Made by a program: the position numbers and the translations under genes
Assembly: GCA_017744935.1 (NCBI GenBank)
Contig: JAGIAI010000034.1
Location: forward strand, 1-57,130
DNA: 57,130 bases
Reading direction: 5' to 3'
DNA from: Variovorax sp.
Lineage (GTDB): Bacteria > Pseudomonadota > Gammaproteobacteria > Burkholderiales > Burkholderiaceae_C
The notes under the pieces: generated by a model
What the model saw: the letters and a program-made list of their open reading frames with translations, nothing else
The model's database searches: none
What the model was told of the DNA's origin: nothing
Shown: in pieces, positions 34,254 through 42,340 of the stretch
Layout: every line of letters starts with the position of its first letter
How positions within the stretch are numbered: position 1 is the first letter of the stretch

Positions 34254-35234
34254 CTACTCGGCGCGGATGCCGGCCTGCTTGACGACGCGACTCCAGCGGG
34301 CCACTTCTTCCTTCACGAGTGCGTCGACCTGCGGGCCGGTCCTGAAGTCGCCTTCGAGCCCCAGCGCTTCGATCCGCGGCTTCACGTCGGACCTGGCCAG
34401 CACTTCGGCCACGTCGTCCGACAGCTTCTTCAGGATGGACTCAGGCACTTTCGCCGGTGCCAGCATCGCGAGCCACGTGCCCACGTCGAACCCCGGCAGG
34501 CCGGCCGCCTCGGCAATCGGAGGCGCCTGCGGCAGCAACGACGAAGGACGCGCGGTCGTCACGCCCAGTGCCACCAGCTTGCCTGCCTTGATGTAGGGCA
34601 GCGCAAGCGAAGTCGACATCGGCATCATGTTGACGCGCCCGCTCAGCAGGTCGCTGGTCGCGTCAGGCTGCCCTTTGTACGGCACATGCGCCAGCTCCAC
34701 CTTCGCGGACTGCGCAAGAAGTTCGCCCGTGAGATGCGATGAAGTTCCCACACCCGAACTCGCATAGGTCATCGGTTCCTTGCTGCTGCGCGCCAGCTCG
34801 ATGAACTCCTTCATGCTTTTCGCCGGCACGCTCGGGTGCACCACGATCACGTTCGGGATCACCCCGAACCCCGCCACGCCGCGGAAGTCCCTGACGGGAT
34901 CCCACGTGATGCCTTTCTGCAGCGACGGCGCGACCGCATGGCTCGGGGACACCATGAGCAGCGTGTAGCCATCGGGCGGTGCCTTCCCCACCACGCCGGT
35001 GCCCAGCGCGCCGCCGGCGCCGGGCTTGTTCTCGACGATCACCGGCTGGCCGTACTTCGACGACAGCCCCTGTCCGACGATGCGCGCCACGCCGTCGACG
35101 ACGCCGCCCGCCGGGAACGGAACGATGATGCGGATCGGCTTGTCGGGGTAGGTGCCCTGCGCACCGGCAGGTCCTGCAGCGGCAAGGCAGGCGATGCTGC
35201 CGAGCGCGGCGAGTAGAGGTCGGAACGATGTCAT
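34254..35234 (-). CDS. Bug/TctC-family periplasmic solute-binding receptor
   Basis: The 326-residue protein has a signal peptide ending at GPAGAQG and a Bug-typical start (DKPIRIIVPFPAGGVVD) with PPDGYT. The ATG at 35234 has GGAG 5 bases upstream; an ATG at 35249 is less well placed. It is downstream of the IclR regulator gene on the same strand and probably co-transcribed or under its control, together with the divergent CoA-transferase/dehydrogenase pair. Confidence 0.92.
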   Translation of the reverse strand: MTSFRPLLAALGSIACLAAAGPAGAQGTYPDKPIRIIVPFPAGGVVDGVARIVGQGLSSKYGQPVIVENKPGAGGALGTGVVGKAPPDGYTLLMVSPSHAVAPSLQKGITWDPVRDFRGVAGFGVIPNVIVVHPSVPAKSMKEFIELARSSKEPMTYASSGVGTSSHLTGELLAQSAKVELAHVPYKGQPDATSDLLSGRVNMMPMSTSLALPYIKAGKLVALGVTTARPSSLLPQAPPIAEAAGLPGFDVGTWLAMLAPAKVPESILKKLSDDVAEVLARSDVKPRIEALGLEGDFRTGPQVDALVKEEVARWSRVVKQAGIRAE

Positions 35235-35271
35235 GAAGTCTCCATTCATTGGTGTCGGATCGGGTGGCCAG

Positions 35272-36111
35272 CTAGCGAACACGCATGGCCTCTTCCAGCT
35301 CGCGCACCGCATCCTTGAGCAGCGGCACGACCACGCGGACCAGCTTGTCTTCCGCTGCGCGGTGCGAGTAGAGCGAGCAGTTCATCGCGAGCGCGGGGTC
35401 TCCGGGCCGGTGTCCGATGGGCATGGCAACCGCATGGATCTCCTTGCGCCATTCGCCCAGCGCCATGCAGTAGCCCTCGCTCGCGAAGAGCTTGCGGTTG
35501 TGCTCGAAGGCTTCGCGGTGCTCATCGAACTGCCCGGGGTCGTGGACCTTGAGGTAGTTGACGATCGCGGTGCATTCCGCGGGCGGCGACGCGAAGATCA
35601 GCGCCCGGCCGATCGAGCTCGCCAGCAGCGGCCGCGTGGTCCCGATGTCCGGCAGATGCGAATTGGCCCTGTCGGCGCGCACCGAGTCGACATACACCAC
35701 ACTCGCGCGATCGCGGACGCCGAGGTTCACGGTGCATCCGGTCTTGCGCGCAAGCGTCTCCATCATCGGCTTGGCAAGTTGGCGCACCTGCATGCTCGCG
35801 AGCAGCGGATGACCGAGCGAGAGCACCCCGGGGCCGAGACGGTACTTCTGCAGCGCCAAGTCGCGCGAGAGGTAGCCCAGCAAGGTCAGCGTGTAGGTCA
35901 GCCTCGACACCGTGGCCTTGGGCAGCCCGGTGCGGTCGGAGATGTCGCGATTTCCGAGCACGGGCGTGTCGGCCGTGAAGGCACGCAGCACCTCCATGCC
36001 TCTCGCGAGGTTCATGGAGAACTGCCTGTCATCCGCGAGGTCGTGCGGATCGACGAGGCCGGGAAGTGCGATGGCGCTCATGCTGCGTGGTGCGGTGTTG
36101 CGTGACTTCAT
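35272..36111 (-). CDS. IclR-family transcriptional regulator
   Basis: The 279-residue regulator has an N-terminal winged helix (about 35-95, with DISDRTGLPKATVSRLTYTL) and a C-terminal IclR effector domain (about 110-270, including VNLGVRDRASVVYVDSV and LLASSIGRALI). It is divergent from the CoA-transferase and acyl-CoA dehydrogenase genes at 36246-38706. The intergenic gap contains two similar palindromes, probably its operators. The start has GGAG 8 bases upstream. Confidence 0.92.
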   Translation of the reverse strand: MKSRNTAPRSMSAIALPGLVDPHDLADDRQFSMNLARGMEVLRAFTADTPVLGNRDISDRTGLPKATVSRLTYTLTLLGYLSRDLALQKYRLGPGVLSLGHPLLASMQVRQLAKPMMETLARKTGCTVNLGVRDRASVVYVDSVRADRANSHLPDIGTTRPLLASSIGRALIFASPPAECTAIVNYLKVHDPGQFDEHREAFEHNRKLFASEGYCMALGEWRKEIHAVAMPIGHRPGDPALAMNCSLYSHRAAEDKLVRVVVPLLKDAVRELEEAMRVR

Positions 36112-36128
36112 GTTCCGTTCTCCACACT

Positions 36129-36145
36129 GTTTCCGTCAACGAAAT
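36129..36145. promoter_or_regulatory. Imperfect IclR-type operator candidate
   Basis: GTTTCCGTCAACGAAAT matches the palindrome at 36155 in its right arm (CGAAA) and in TTTC on the left. It lies 17 bases from the IclR start, fitting autoregulation. The two sites have centres 26 bases apart. Confidence 0.45.
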
Positions 36146-36154
36146 CGGCTCGCA

Positions 36155-36171
36155 GTTTCGCGTATCGAAAC
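36155..36171. promoter_or_regulatory. Perfect IclR-type palindrome
   Basis: GTTTCGCGTATCGAAAC is an inverted repeat with 6-base arms around 5 bases. It is located between the divergent IclR gene and the CoA-transferase gene. TTTCG-N5-CGAAA palindromes are common next to IclR-family genes, so this is the best candidate binding site. Confidence 0.6.
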
Positions 36172-36245
36172 AGCCGTTGTAGTCCTGATCCGCATCTGCC
36201 ACAAACCATGCCTCGAGCCACAAGCAAGCTGCCAAGGAACAAACC

Positions 36246-37457
36246 GTGCCGACGACTCACAAGCCCCAAGGTGCGCTGCATGGCGTACGCATCCTCGACA
36301 TGGCCACGGTCCTCGCCGCGCCGCTCGGCGCCACTTTGTGCGCGGACCACGGCGCCGATGTCGTCAAGCTGGAGCTGCCGGACGGCAGCGACGCGCTTCG
36401 CGGCCTTCAGCCGGTGAAGGACGGCGTGCCACTCTGGTGGAAAGTCGCCAACCGCGGCAAGCAGGGCATCACGCTGGACGTGCGCACGCCCGAGGGGCGC
36501 GAGCTCCTCCTGTCGATGCTTCCGGAATTCGATGTGCTGGTGGAGAACTTCAGGACCGGCACCATGGCCCGGTGGGGCCTGGACACCGAGACGCTGCATC
36601 GCGCCAATCCGCGCCTGATCGTCATCCGCCTCACAGGCTTCGGGCAGACGGGCCCGTACCGGGAGCGCCCGGGCTTCGCGCGAATCTTCGAAGCCATGAG
36701 CGGCTTCACCAACCTCACGGGCGAAGCCGGCGGGCCGCCCCTGCACAGCAACTATCCGATCGGCGACTACATCGCGGGGCTCTTCTGCGCCTTCGCCATC
36801 GCGATGGAGGTCGCGCGGCTGCGCGGCGACCCCGATGCGCCCGGCACCGAAGTGGACCTCGCGGCCACCGAAGCGCTCTTCAGGCTGCTCGACCCGCTGC
36901 CGGTGGAGCACGAGCAGATGGACTACGTGCGCGGGCCGTCGGGCAATCGCGCGAGCTACACCGCGCCGTCCAACATGTACCGCAGCCGCGACGGCGTGTG
37001 GCTGTCGCTGGTGGCATCGTCGAATGCCATCTTCGCGCGCACCTGCGACGTGGTCGGTCTTTCCGGCTGGGCCACCGACCCGCGCTTTGCCACCAATCCC
37101 GCGCGCGTGCAGAACCTCGATGAACTCGATGGCGCACTGGGCCGCTGGTTCGCCGCGCATGACTACGCAGACATCGCAGGCAAGCTCGAAGCGGGCGGCA
37201 TCCCGTTCAGCAAGGTCTATTCGATCGAGGACATCCGCAGCGATCCGCACTTTGCCGAGCGCGGCGCGATCGTGCGCATGGCCGATCCGGAACTGGGCTC
37301 CGTGCCAGGGCCCTGCATCGTGCCGCGCGTCGTGGGACACGAGCCCGCCATCCCTCGCACCGGACCCTCGCCCGGCGAACATAACGAAGCCGTCTATGGC
37401 CGCTTCGGCATCGGCCCTCAAGAACTCGCGCGCCTGCGCGAGCAGAAAGTCATCTAG
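36246..37457 (+). CDS. CaiB/BaiF (family III) CoA-transferase
   Basis: The 403-residue protein has the family III layout: an N-terminal VRILDMATVLAAPLGATLCADHGADVVKLE segment in two parts, WWKVANRGKQ, and PIGDYIAGLF with the probable catalytic Asp. It starts at a GTG at 36246 with AAGGA 7 bases upstream. With the next gene it forms a two-enzyme unit, acid activation then dehydrogenation, set opposite the IclR regulator and the Bug receptor, a compact uptake and activation module for one unknown carboxylic acid. Confidence 0.92.
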   Translation: MPTTHKPQGALHGVRILDMATVLAAPLGATLCADHGADVVKLELPDGSDALRGLQPVKDGVPLWWKVANRGKQGITLDVRTPEGRELLLSMLPEFDVLVENFRTGTMARWGLDTETLHRANPRLIVIRLTGFGQTGPYRERPGFARIFEAMSGFTNLTGEAGGPPLHSNYPIGDYIAGLFCAFAIAMEVARLRGDPDAPGTEVDLAATEALFRLLDPLPVEHEQMDYVRGPSGNRASYTAPSNMYRSRDGVWLSLVASSNAIFARTCDVVGLSGWATDPRFATNPARVQNLDELDGALGRWFAAHDYADIAGKLEAGGIPFSKVYSIEDIRSDPHFAERGAIVRMADPELGSVPGPCIVPRVVGHEPAIPRTGPSPGEHNEAVYGRFGIGPQELARLREQKVI

Positions 37458-37473
37458 CCCAGGAGACCCGTTC

Positions 37474-38706
37474 ATGAAACCCATCCAGCCACCCGCACGC
37501 CTTTTCGGAGACCACTTTCTTCGCCAGTTGAACAGCGCGGAACGGACTGTCGTCGATCGCGTCAGAGGTCTCGCTTCCGAAGTCCTGGGCCCGTCGGCCG
37601 CGGATGTCGCAAAGACCGACACCTTCGCGTGGGACACCTTTCGCCTGCTCGCTCGCGAGGGCATCGTCGGCACCGCCTTCCCGCGCGAGTACGGCGGCAG
37701 CGATGCGCGGCAGGCCTTGCGCGTCCGCATCATCGAGGAGCTTGGGCGGGTGTGCAGCACGTCCGCGTCCCTCATCACCGGCACCGACCTCTCAAGCCGC
37801 GCCATCGTCGCGGGCGGGTCCGCCGAGATGAAGGACAAGCTGCTGCCGCGCCTCTGCACCGGCGAGTTGCAGGCGGCCTTTGCGCTCACGGAGCCCGATG
37901 CCGGTTCGGACGTGCGCGGCCTGCAAACGCGCATCAGACGCGAAGGCGGCCGGTACGTGGTCAACGGACGCAAGAAGTTCATCACCCGCGGAACGACCTC
38001 TGACTGGTTCGTCACGGTCGGCCGCGCCGAGGAAGATCCATCGGTCTTCATCGCTGTGCTGGTGCCACGCGATGCCGCCGGCTTCACCATCAGCCCCGAA
38101 GTCGGCAAGCTGGGCTGGCATGGCGTGCCGATCTCGTCGCTCGAATTCCGCGACGTCGAGGTGCCGCAGGGCCACCTTCTCGGGGCCGAGGGCGAAGGTT
38201 TCAATCTTGCGCAAGATGCCCTGCTCCGCGCCCGCATCGGGCATGCCGCCATGGCGCTGGGCCGCGCCATCGGTGCGATCGAGATCGCAGCCACCTACAT
38301 GTCGGATCGCAAGCTGTTCGGCAAGGCACTCGGAGAGCACCAGGGGCCGCAATGGATGCTGGCGGACATGGTGACCAAGATCGAGGCGACCCGCGCACTG
38401 GTCGCGCTCGCCGCCGAGAAGTACGACGCCAGGGATGCGGACGTGGCGATCTTCGCGTCGATGGCAAAGCTTCAGGCAACCGACCTGTGCATGTCAGTCG
38501 TGACGGACGCGCTCCAGTTGACCGGCGGGCGCGGCTACCTCCAGGACTTTCCGCTCGAACGCTTCTTCCGCGACGCCAAGCTCAACCAGATCGGCGAGGG
38601 ATCGAGCGAGGTGCACAAGACCGTGATCGGCCGCGACATCATGCGGCGCGCGCGCACCGCCGATCGCAACCCCTGCTTGCGTCCGGGCTCGCTGGTCGAG
38701 TATTGA
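37474..38706 (+). CDS. Acyl-CoA dehydrogenase
   Basis: The 410-residue flavoprotein has the family segments AFALTEPDAGSD and YVVNGRKKFITRG, and a C-terminal FRDAKLNQIGEGSSEVHK in which the Glu of GEG corresponds to the catalytic base. It is a common short/medium-chain type, distinct from the ACAD10/11-like enzyme at 8437. The start is the ATG at 37474 with AGGAGA 7 bases upstream; the open frame extends far upstream inside the CoA-transferase gene and is not used. It probably oxidises the acyl-CoA made by that transferase. Confidence 0.92.
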   Translation: MKPIQPPARLFGDHFLRQLNSAERTVVDRVRGLASEVLGPSAADVAKTDTFAWDTFRLLAREGIVGTAFPREYGGSDARQALRVRIIEELGRVCSTSASLITGTDLSSRAIVAGGSAEMKDKLLPRLCTGELQAAFALTEPDAGSDVRGLQTRIRREGGRYVVNGRKKFITRGTTSDWFVTVGRAEEDPSVFIAVLVPRDAAGFTISPEVGKLGWHGVPISSLEFRDVEVPQGHLLGAEGEGFNLAQDALLRARIGHAAMALGRAIGAIEIAATYMSDRKLFGKALGEHQGPQWMLADMVTKIEATRALVALAAEKYDARDADVAIFASMAKLQATDLCMSVVTDALQLTGGRGYLQDFPLERFFRDAKLNQIGEGSSEVHKTVIGRDIMRRARTADRNPCLRPGSLVEY

Positions 38707-38726
38707 ACAGAAGGCACGTCACGGAG

Positions 38727-38789
38727 ATGAAATACGAGGCTGATAGCGTCGCGGGCTTCGTCAATCTCACAACCTCTTACACATTGTGA
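38727..38789 (+). CDS. Putative 20-residue leader peptide coupled to the lipoprotein gene
   Basis: A short frame runs ATG (38727) to TGA (38787-38789), reading MKYEADSVAGFVNLTTSYTL. ACGGAG stands directly before its ATG. Its stop overlaps the GTG start of the large lipoprotein gene (GTGA), and that GTG has no ribosome-binding site of its own. Translation of the leader may therefore be needed for translation of the lipoprotein. There is no similarity I recognise; it could also be a chance frame. Confidence 0.45.
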   Translation: MKYEADSVAGFVNLTTSYTL

Positions 38790-41077
38790 AGACCGCACGC
38801 TCGACCCGAATTCAATCAATCCTTGTTTCTTCGATCCTGGCGGCCAGCCTGGGCGCATGTGGCGGCGGTGGTGGAATTACCGGCGCCGTTGTTGGTGGCA
38901 CCGGCACCAACAACACGACTGGCAACAGCAGCGGCGGCGCTGTTGACGGAAAGCCCGTGCTCTCGTTTGCCGATCCCAAGAGCACCTACGACCTGAACAA
39001 CTACACGCAGACGGCCAGCTACGCGCTCCAGTACGCGACCAGCGGCACGAACCTGCTGAATGCCGAAGCATCCGGCGTGGCCTACGACAAGGACGCCGAT
39101 TCCTTGTTCGTCGTCGGCGATGGCGGCACCTCGGTCGTGCAGATTGCAAAGAGCGATGGTCATGTTCTCGATTCCATGACGCTCAACGCCGGGGACTTCG
39201 TGGACACCGAAGGCATCACCTATGTCGGTGGCGGCAAGTTCGCCCTCGTGGAAGAGCGCCTGCGCCAGGTGGACCTGTTCACCTACGTTGCCGGTGGAAC
39301 TCTTCGCCGGGCCGACGTGCGGTCCGTCAAGCTGGGCGCGACGGTCGGCAATGTCGGTATCGAGGGCATCACCTTCGACACCCGGACCGGCGGCTACATC
39401 GCCGTGCGCCAGTCGCAGCCGACCAACATCTTCCAGGCGGCGATCGATTTCTCGGGCGGCACGGCGACGGCGTCGGACGGCTCGCCGATCCTGTCGACCA
39501 CCGACAACCCACCGGTGCTGTTCGATGCGGCCAAGACGGGCCTCTCCGCATTCAACGACGTGTTCTCGTTCTCGAACATCGTGCCGAGCAGCGCACCGGA
39601 CTACGACAACGTCATCATCATCGGCGCACCGGACGGAAAGATCGTCAAGACCGATCGCACCGGCAAGCTGGTGAGCAGTCTGTACATGAGCGCGACCGCC
39701 CAGAACGAAGGCGTGACGATGGGCCCGGACGGCACCATCTACGCCGTCGGCGAACAGGCTGCCGGGCCAAGCCTGCCGGGGCTGACCATCTTCAAGCCGA
39801 CCAACGGCAAATCGAACGTCGGCATCGGCAGCAACCTCTACCTGACGTTCAATCAATCGGTCAAGGCCGGTTCCGGAAACCTGGTTCTCAGCAATGGCGC
39901 CGGCGACACGCGTGCCATTCCGGTGAGCGACATGTCGCAGGTGAGCTTCGACGGCAGCGTCATGAAGATCCGTCCGAAGTTCTTCATGGTGGCCAACACC
40001 AGCTACAGCATCACGTACCCGGCGGGCGCGATCAGGACCGCAGCAGGCAGCGACACCGCTGCCGTGTCCGATGCATCGACGCTCTCGTTCACGACGATCG
40101 GTACGCTGGACCAGACCGCCCCGACGTTGACCAACACCGCGCCGGTCGATGGCGCGACCGGCATCACCGGCAGCCACGTCACGCTGACCTTCAGCGAGAT
40201 CGTGCAGGCAGGTGCCGGCAACATCGTCATCAGCAATGGCTCGGATACGCGCAACGTCTCGATCGACGACACGACGCAAGTCAAGTTCAACGGCGGGCGG
40301 GTGAGCATCGCCCTGACGACGCCCCTCCAGGCCAACACCCGCTACACCGTGCAGCTGGCCAGCGGCGTGATCACTGACCTGTATGGCAACGCCTTCGCCG
40401 GCACGACGAAGAGCTTCACCACCGCAGCCGCTGGTTCGCCGGCACCGACCGTGCTGGTCACGGAGGTGAACTCGAACGCCGACGGCGGCCAGGACTTCTT
40501 CGAGCTCTACAACTACGGCGGCGCCGCCATCGACCTGACCGGCTGGAAGTGGGGTGACAACCATGCCGACGTCAACGATGCCAACAACAGTGCCGCATTC
40601 GTGGCCGGCACGGTTCTCGCGCCGGGCGCACGCCTCGTCGTTGTTCCGGGCGTGCCGGGAACGGACGAGAACGTGTTCCGCACGACCTGGGGTCTTGCAG
40701 GCACGGTGCCGGTCGTTGCGATGTTGAACGTCAACAACGACCCGGCCAATCCGATCGGCCTGGGCAAGGGCGATGCCGTGATCGTCTATGACGGCAACGG
40801 GAATGTCGTGGCCGCGATGAACTACGGCACTCCGGTCAGTGCAACCCAGGGCGACGGAATGCTGAAGGCGATTCCGACGGCCACGGGTGCGGACGCCACC
40901 CTCGTTGCCGCCGGAAACCATGCGGGCGCCATCTTCGTCGGCGGCAATGCGAAGGTGTCCGCGGTGTGGGACACCGTCTCGACCGCCACGCCGAACTATG
41001 TCGAGGCGGCGGTGGGCACGAATGGCGGCATCTCCCAGCCCTCCAAGCCGGCGTCGATCGGCTCTCCCGGACAGTGA
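38786..41077 (+). CDS. Large lipoprotein: SdiA-regulated-like propeller, two Ig-like (Big_5) domains, lamin-tail domain
   Basis: The 763-residue protein has a lipoprotein signal (lipobox LGAC, Cys25 followed by five glycines). Residues about 60-330 resemble the SdiA-regulated/esterase-like propeller (SGVAYDKDADSLFVVGDGG, TEGITYVGGGKFALVEERL). Two repeats at about 335-440 and 445-552 are SbsA/Big_5-type Ig-like domains (LYLTFNQSVKAGSGNLVLSN; VTLTFSEIVQAGAGNIVISN). Residues about 555-720 look like a lamin-tail domain (TEVNSNADGGQDFFELYN, LTGWKWGD). It is likely exposed at the cell surface or in the periplasm. The GTG start at 38786 has no Shine-Dalgarno and overlaps the leader stop. Function is unknown; a phosphodiesterase or binding role is possible. 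Confidence 0.85.
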   Translation: MKTARSTRIQSILVSSILAASLGACGGGGGITGAVVGGTGTNNTTGNSSGGAVDGKPVLSFADPKSTYDLNNYTQTASYALQYATSGTNLLNAEASGVAYDKDADSLFVVGDGGTSVVQIAKSDGHVLDSMTLNAGDFVDTEGITYVGGGKFALVEERLRQVDLFTYVAGGTLRRADVRSVKLGATVGNVGIEGITFDTRTGGYIAVRQSQPTNIFQAAIDFSGGTATASDGSPILSTTDNPPVLFDAAKTGLSAFNDVFSFSNIVPSSAPDYDNVIIIGAPDGKIVKTDRTGKLVSSLYMSATAQNEGVTMGPDGTIYAVGEQAAGPSLPGLTIFKPTNGKSNVGIGSNLYLTFNQSVKAGSGNLVLSNGAGDTRAIPVSDMSQVSFDGSVMKIRPKFFMVANTSYSITYPAGAIRTAAGSDTAAVSDASTLSFTTIGTLDQTAPTLTNTAPVDGATGITGSHVTLTFSEIVQAGAGNIVISNGSDTRNVSIDDTTQVKFNGGRVSIALTTPLQANTRYTVQLASGVITDLYGNAFAGTTKSFTTAAAGSPAPTVLVTEVNSNADGGQDFFELYNYGGAAIDLTGWKWGDNHADVNDANNSAAFVAGTVLAPGARLVVVPGVPGTDENVFRTTWGLAGTVPVVAMLNVNNDPANPIGLGKGDAVIVYDGNGNVVAAMNYGTPVSATQGDGMLKAIPTATGADATLVAAGNHAGAIFVGGNAKVSAVWDTVSTATPNYVEAAVGTNGGISQPSKPASIGSPGQ

Positions 41078-41130
41078 GGCGACGCCCCAGGCGCTTGACC
41101 TAGCGAGTGGCGCGGCTCTGGAACGCAGCG

Positions 41131-41349
41131 CTATTCGCGCGTCCGGGAGATGGACATCACGACGCCACTCGTGAACAGGGATGCAAGCGCAAAGACGCCG
41201 ACGGCCACCCATGTCTCCAGGGTCTCACCGCCCTCCGCCTGATCGAGTCCGAACAGGGAGCCAAGCCATCCCGGTTGCAGGATCGTCGCCACGCAGATCG
41301 CTGCACTCAAAAGCATCGACAGGAAGGCGCTGACGATCCGTACCCGCAT
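41131..41349 (-). CDS. Small two-helix membrane protein, hypothetical
   Basis: The 72-residue product has two hydrophobic stretches (about 5-30 and 47-67) separated by an acidic loop (LDQAEGGETLE), so it is probably a small inner-membrane protein. I do not recognise a family. It lies between the end of the lipoprotein gene and the end of the RpiR gene. The ribosome-binding site is poor (GAGAGA about 10 bases upstream), which lowers confidence. Confidence 0.55.
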   Translation of the reverse strand: MRVRIVSAFLSMLLSAAICVATILQPGWLGSLFGLDQAEGGETLETWVAVGVFALASLFTSGVVMSISRTRE

Positions 41350-41373
41350 TTGCCATGTCTCTCGAACGCGCGC

Positions 41374-42297
41374 TCACTCCGCCTCGATCTGCAGACCGGT
41401 GATGAAGCGCTCTCGCCTTGCGAGTGCCTGCAAGGCGCCCTTTCCGAGTTGAGTCGCGACAAGGTTCAGCAGCCCCTCGCAGAAGATCAGGTAGGCGCCC
41501 ATGCTGTTGCTGAAGAAGCTGCTCTCGTGCGGCACGAAAAACGCGTGGCGCGCGGGCGGCACCAGCGGCGATGCGCGCGTGTCGGTGATCGCGATCACCG
41601 TGAGCCCCGCATCCGCAGCGGCCTGCGCCACCTGGCCCACGCTGCGGGTATAGGGCTCGACGCTCGTGACCACGACGACGTCGCCGCGCTGCAATTGCGC
41701 AAGGCCCTCGGCCGCGCCAAGGCCCTGAGGGTCGAGCAGGCCAACATCAGCGCGAATCAGGCCGAGACCATAGACCAGGAACCCTGCCAGCGTGCTGAAC
41801 TGCCGCAAACCGTGGATGCGCACGCGCGGTGCTTCCGCGAGCAGCTTTGCGGCGCTGCGCAGATCGGCCGCTGACAGTTGTGCGAGGAAGACCTCGACGT
41901 TGTGGATCGACTCGCGCGCCAGCTGCACCACGGTCTGGACTTCGACGGATTGGGTCTCGGCGCGTCCGAGTGTGCGCGCCGTCGCGCCTGCCACCAGGCG
42001 CTCCGCCTGTTGGCTATAGAAGTGCCGGTGACGCTGCGCCAGGCTGTCGCGAAAAACGTTCTGGAAGTCCGTGAAGCCTTCATAGCCGAGCCGCGTGGCG
42101 AGGCGCGTCAGTGTCGACGCATTGACGCCGAGGCCCGCTGCCAGGTCGGTGATGGTGCGCACCGCCACTTCCTCCGGCCGCTCGACGAGCTTGGCGAGCA
42201 CGGCGTGCGCCTTCCCGCCCAGTGTCACTGCGGTGTCGCCGCGTCCGATACGCACGGCGAGTTCACGCAGGGCTTCGACGCTGCGCGGCGCTTCCAT
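41374..42297 (-). CDS. RpiR/MurR-family transcriptional regulator with SIS domain
   Basis: The regulator has an RpiR-type N-terminal helix-turn-helix (TITDLAAGLGVNASTLTRLATRLGY in two pieces, then GFTDFQNVFRDSL) and a C-terminal SIS domain (VRIHGLRQFSTLAGF, GDVVVVTSVEPYTRS). The start is unsure: I use the ATG at 42297, giving 307 residues, a normal family length and no overlap. In-frame ATGs at 42384 and 42423 would overlap the upstream hydrolase gene. It is the last gene of the unit with the amino-acid importer and the hydrolase and probably regulates it, perhaps through the palindrome at 45628. Confidence 0.87.
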   Translation of the reverse strand: MEAPRSVEALRELAVRIGRGDTAVTLGGKAHAVLAKLVERPEEVAVRTITDLAAGLGVNASTLTRLATRLGYEGFTDFQNVFRDSLAQRHRHFYSQQAERLVAGATARTLGRAETQSVEVQTVVQLARESIHNVEVFLAQLSAADLRSAAKLLAEAPRVRIHGLRQFSTLAGFLVYGLGLIRADVGLLDPQGLGAAEGLAQLQRGDVVVVTSVEPYTRSVGQVAQAAADAGLTVIAITDTRASPLVPPARHAFFVPHESSFFSNSMGAYLIFCEGLLNLVATQLGKGALQALARRERFITGLQIEAE

Positions 42298-42340
42298 TGC
42301 CCTTGCGTTCTCGGACGTGGCTGCAACGGATGCCGGCGGG

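Noticed and set aside
36108..38294. A 728-codon minus-strand frame opposite the CoA-transferase and acyl-CoA dehydrogenase.
   Set aside because: It covers the IclR operators and two certain genes; composition is that of a shadow frame.
38816..41212. A 798-codon open frame on the minus strand opposite the large lipoprotein gene.
   Set aside because: Its product is Arg/His/Gly-rich with no recognisable domain, while the plus strand has a lipobox and clear domains. Long antisense frames are expected at this GC content.
29226..42297. LysR, IclR or RpiR of this window as the regulator of the TGGTTnnACCA sites.
   Set aside because: Each has its own different palindrome next to its gene, and none of these families typically binds TGGTnnnACCA.
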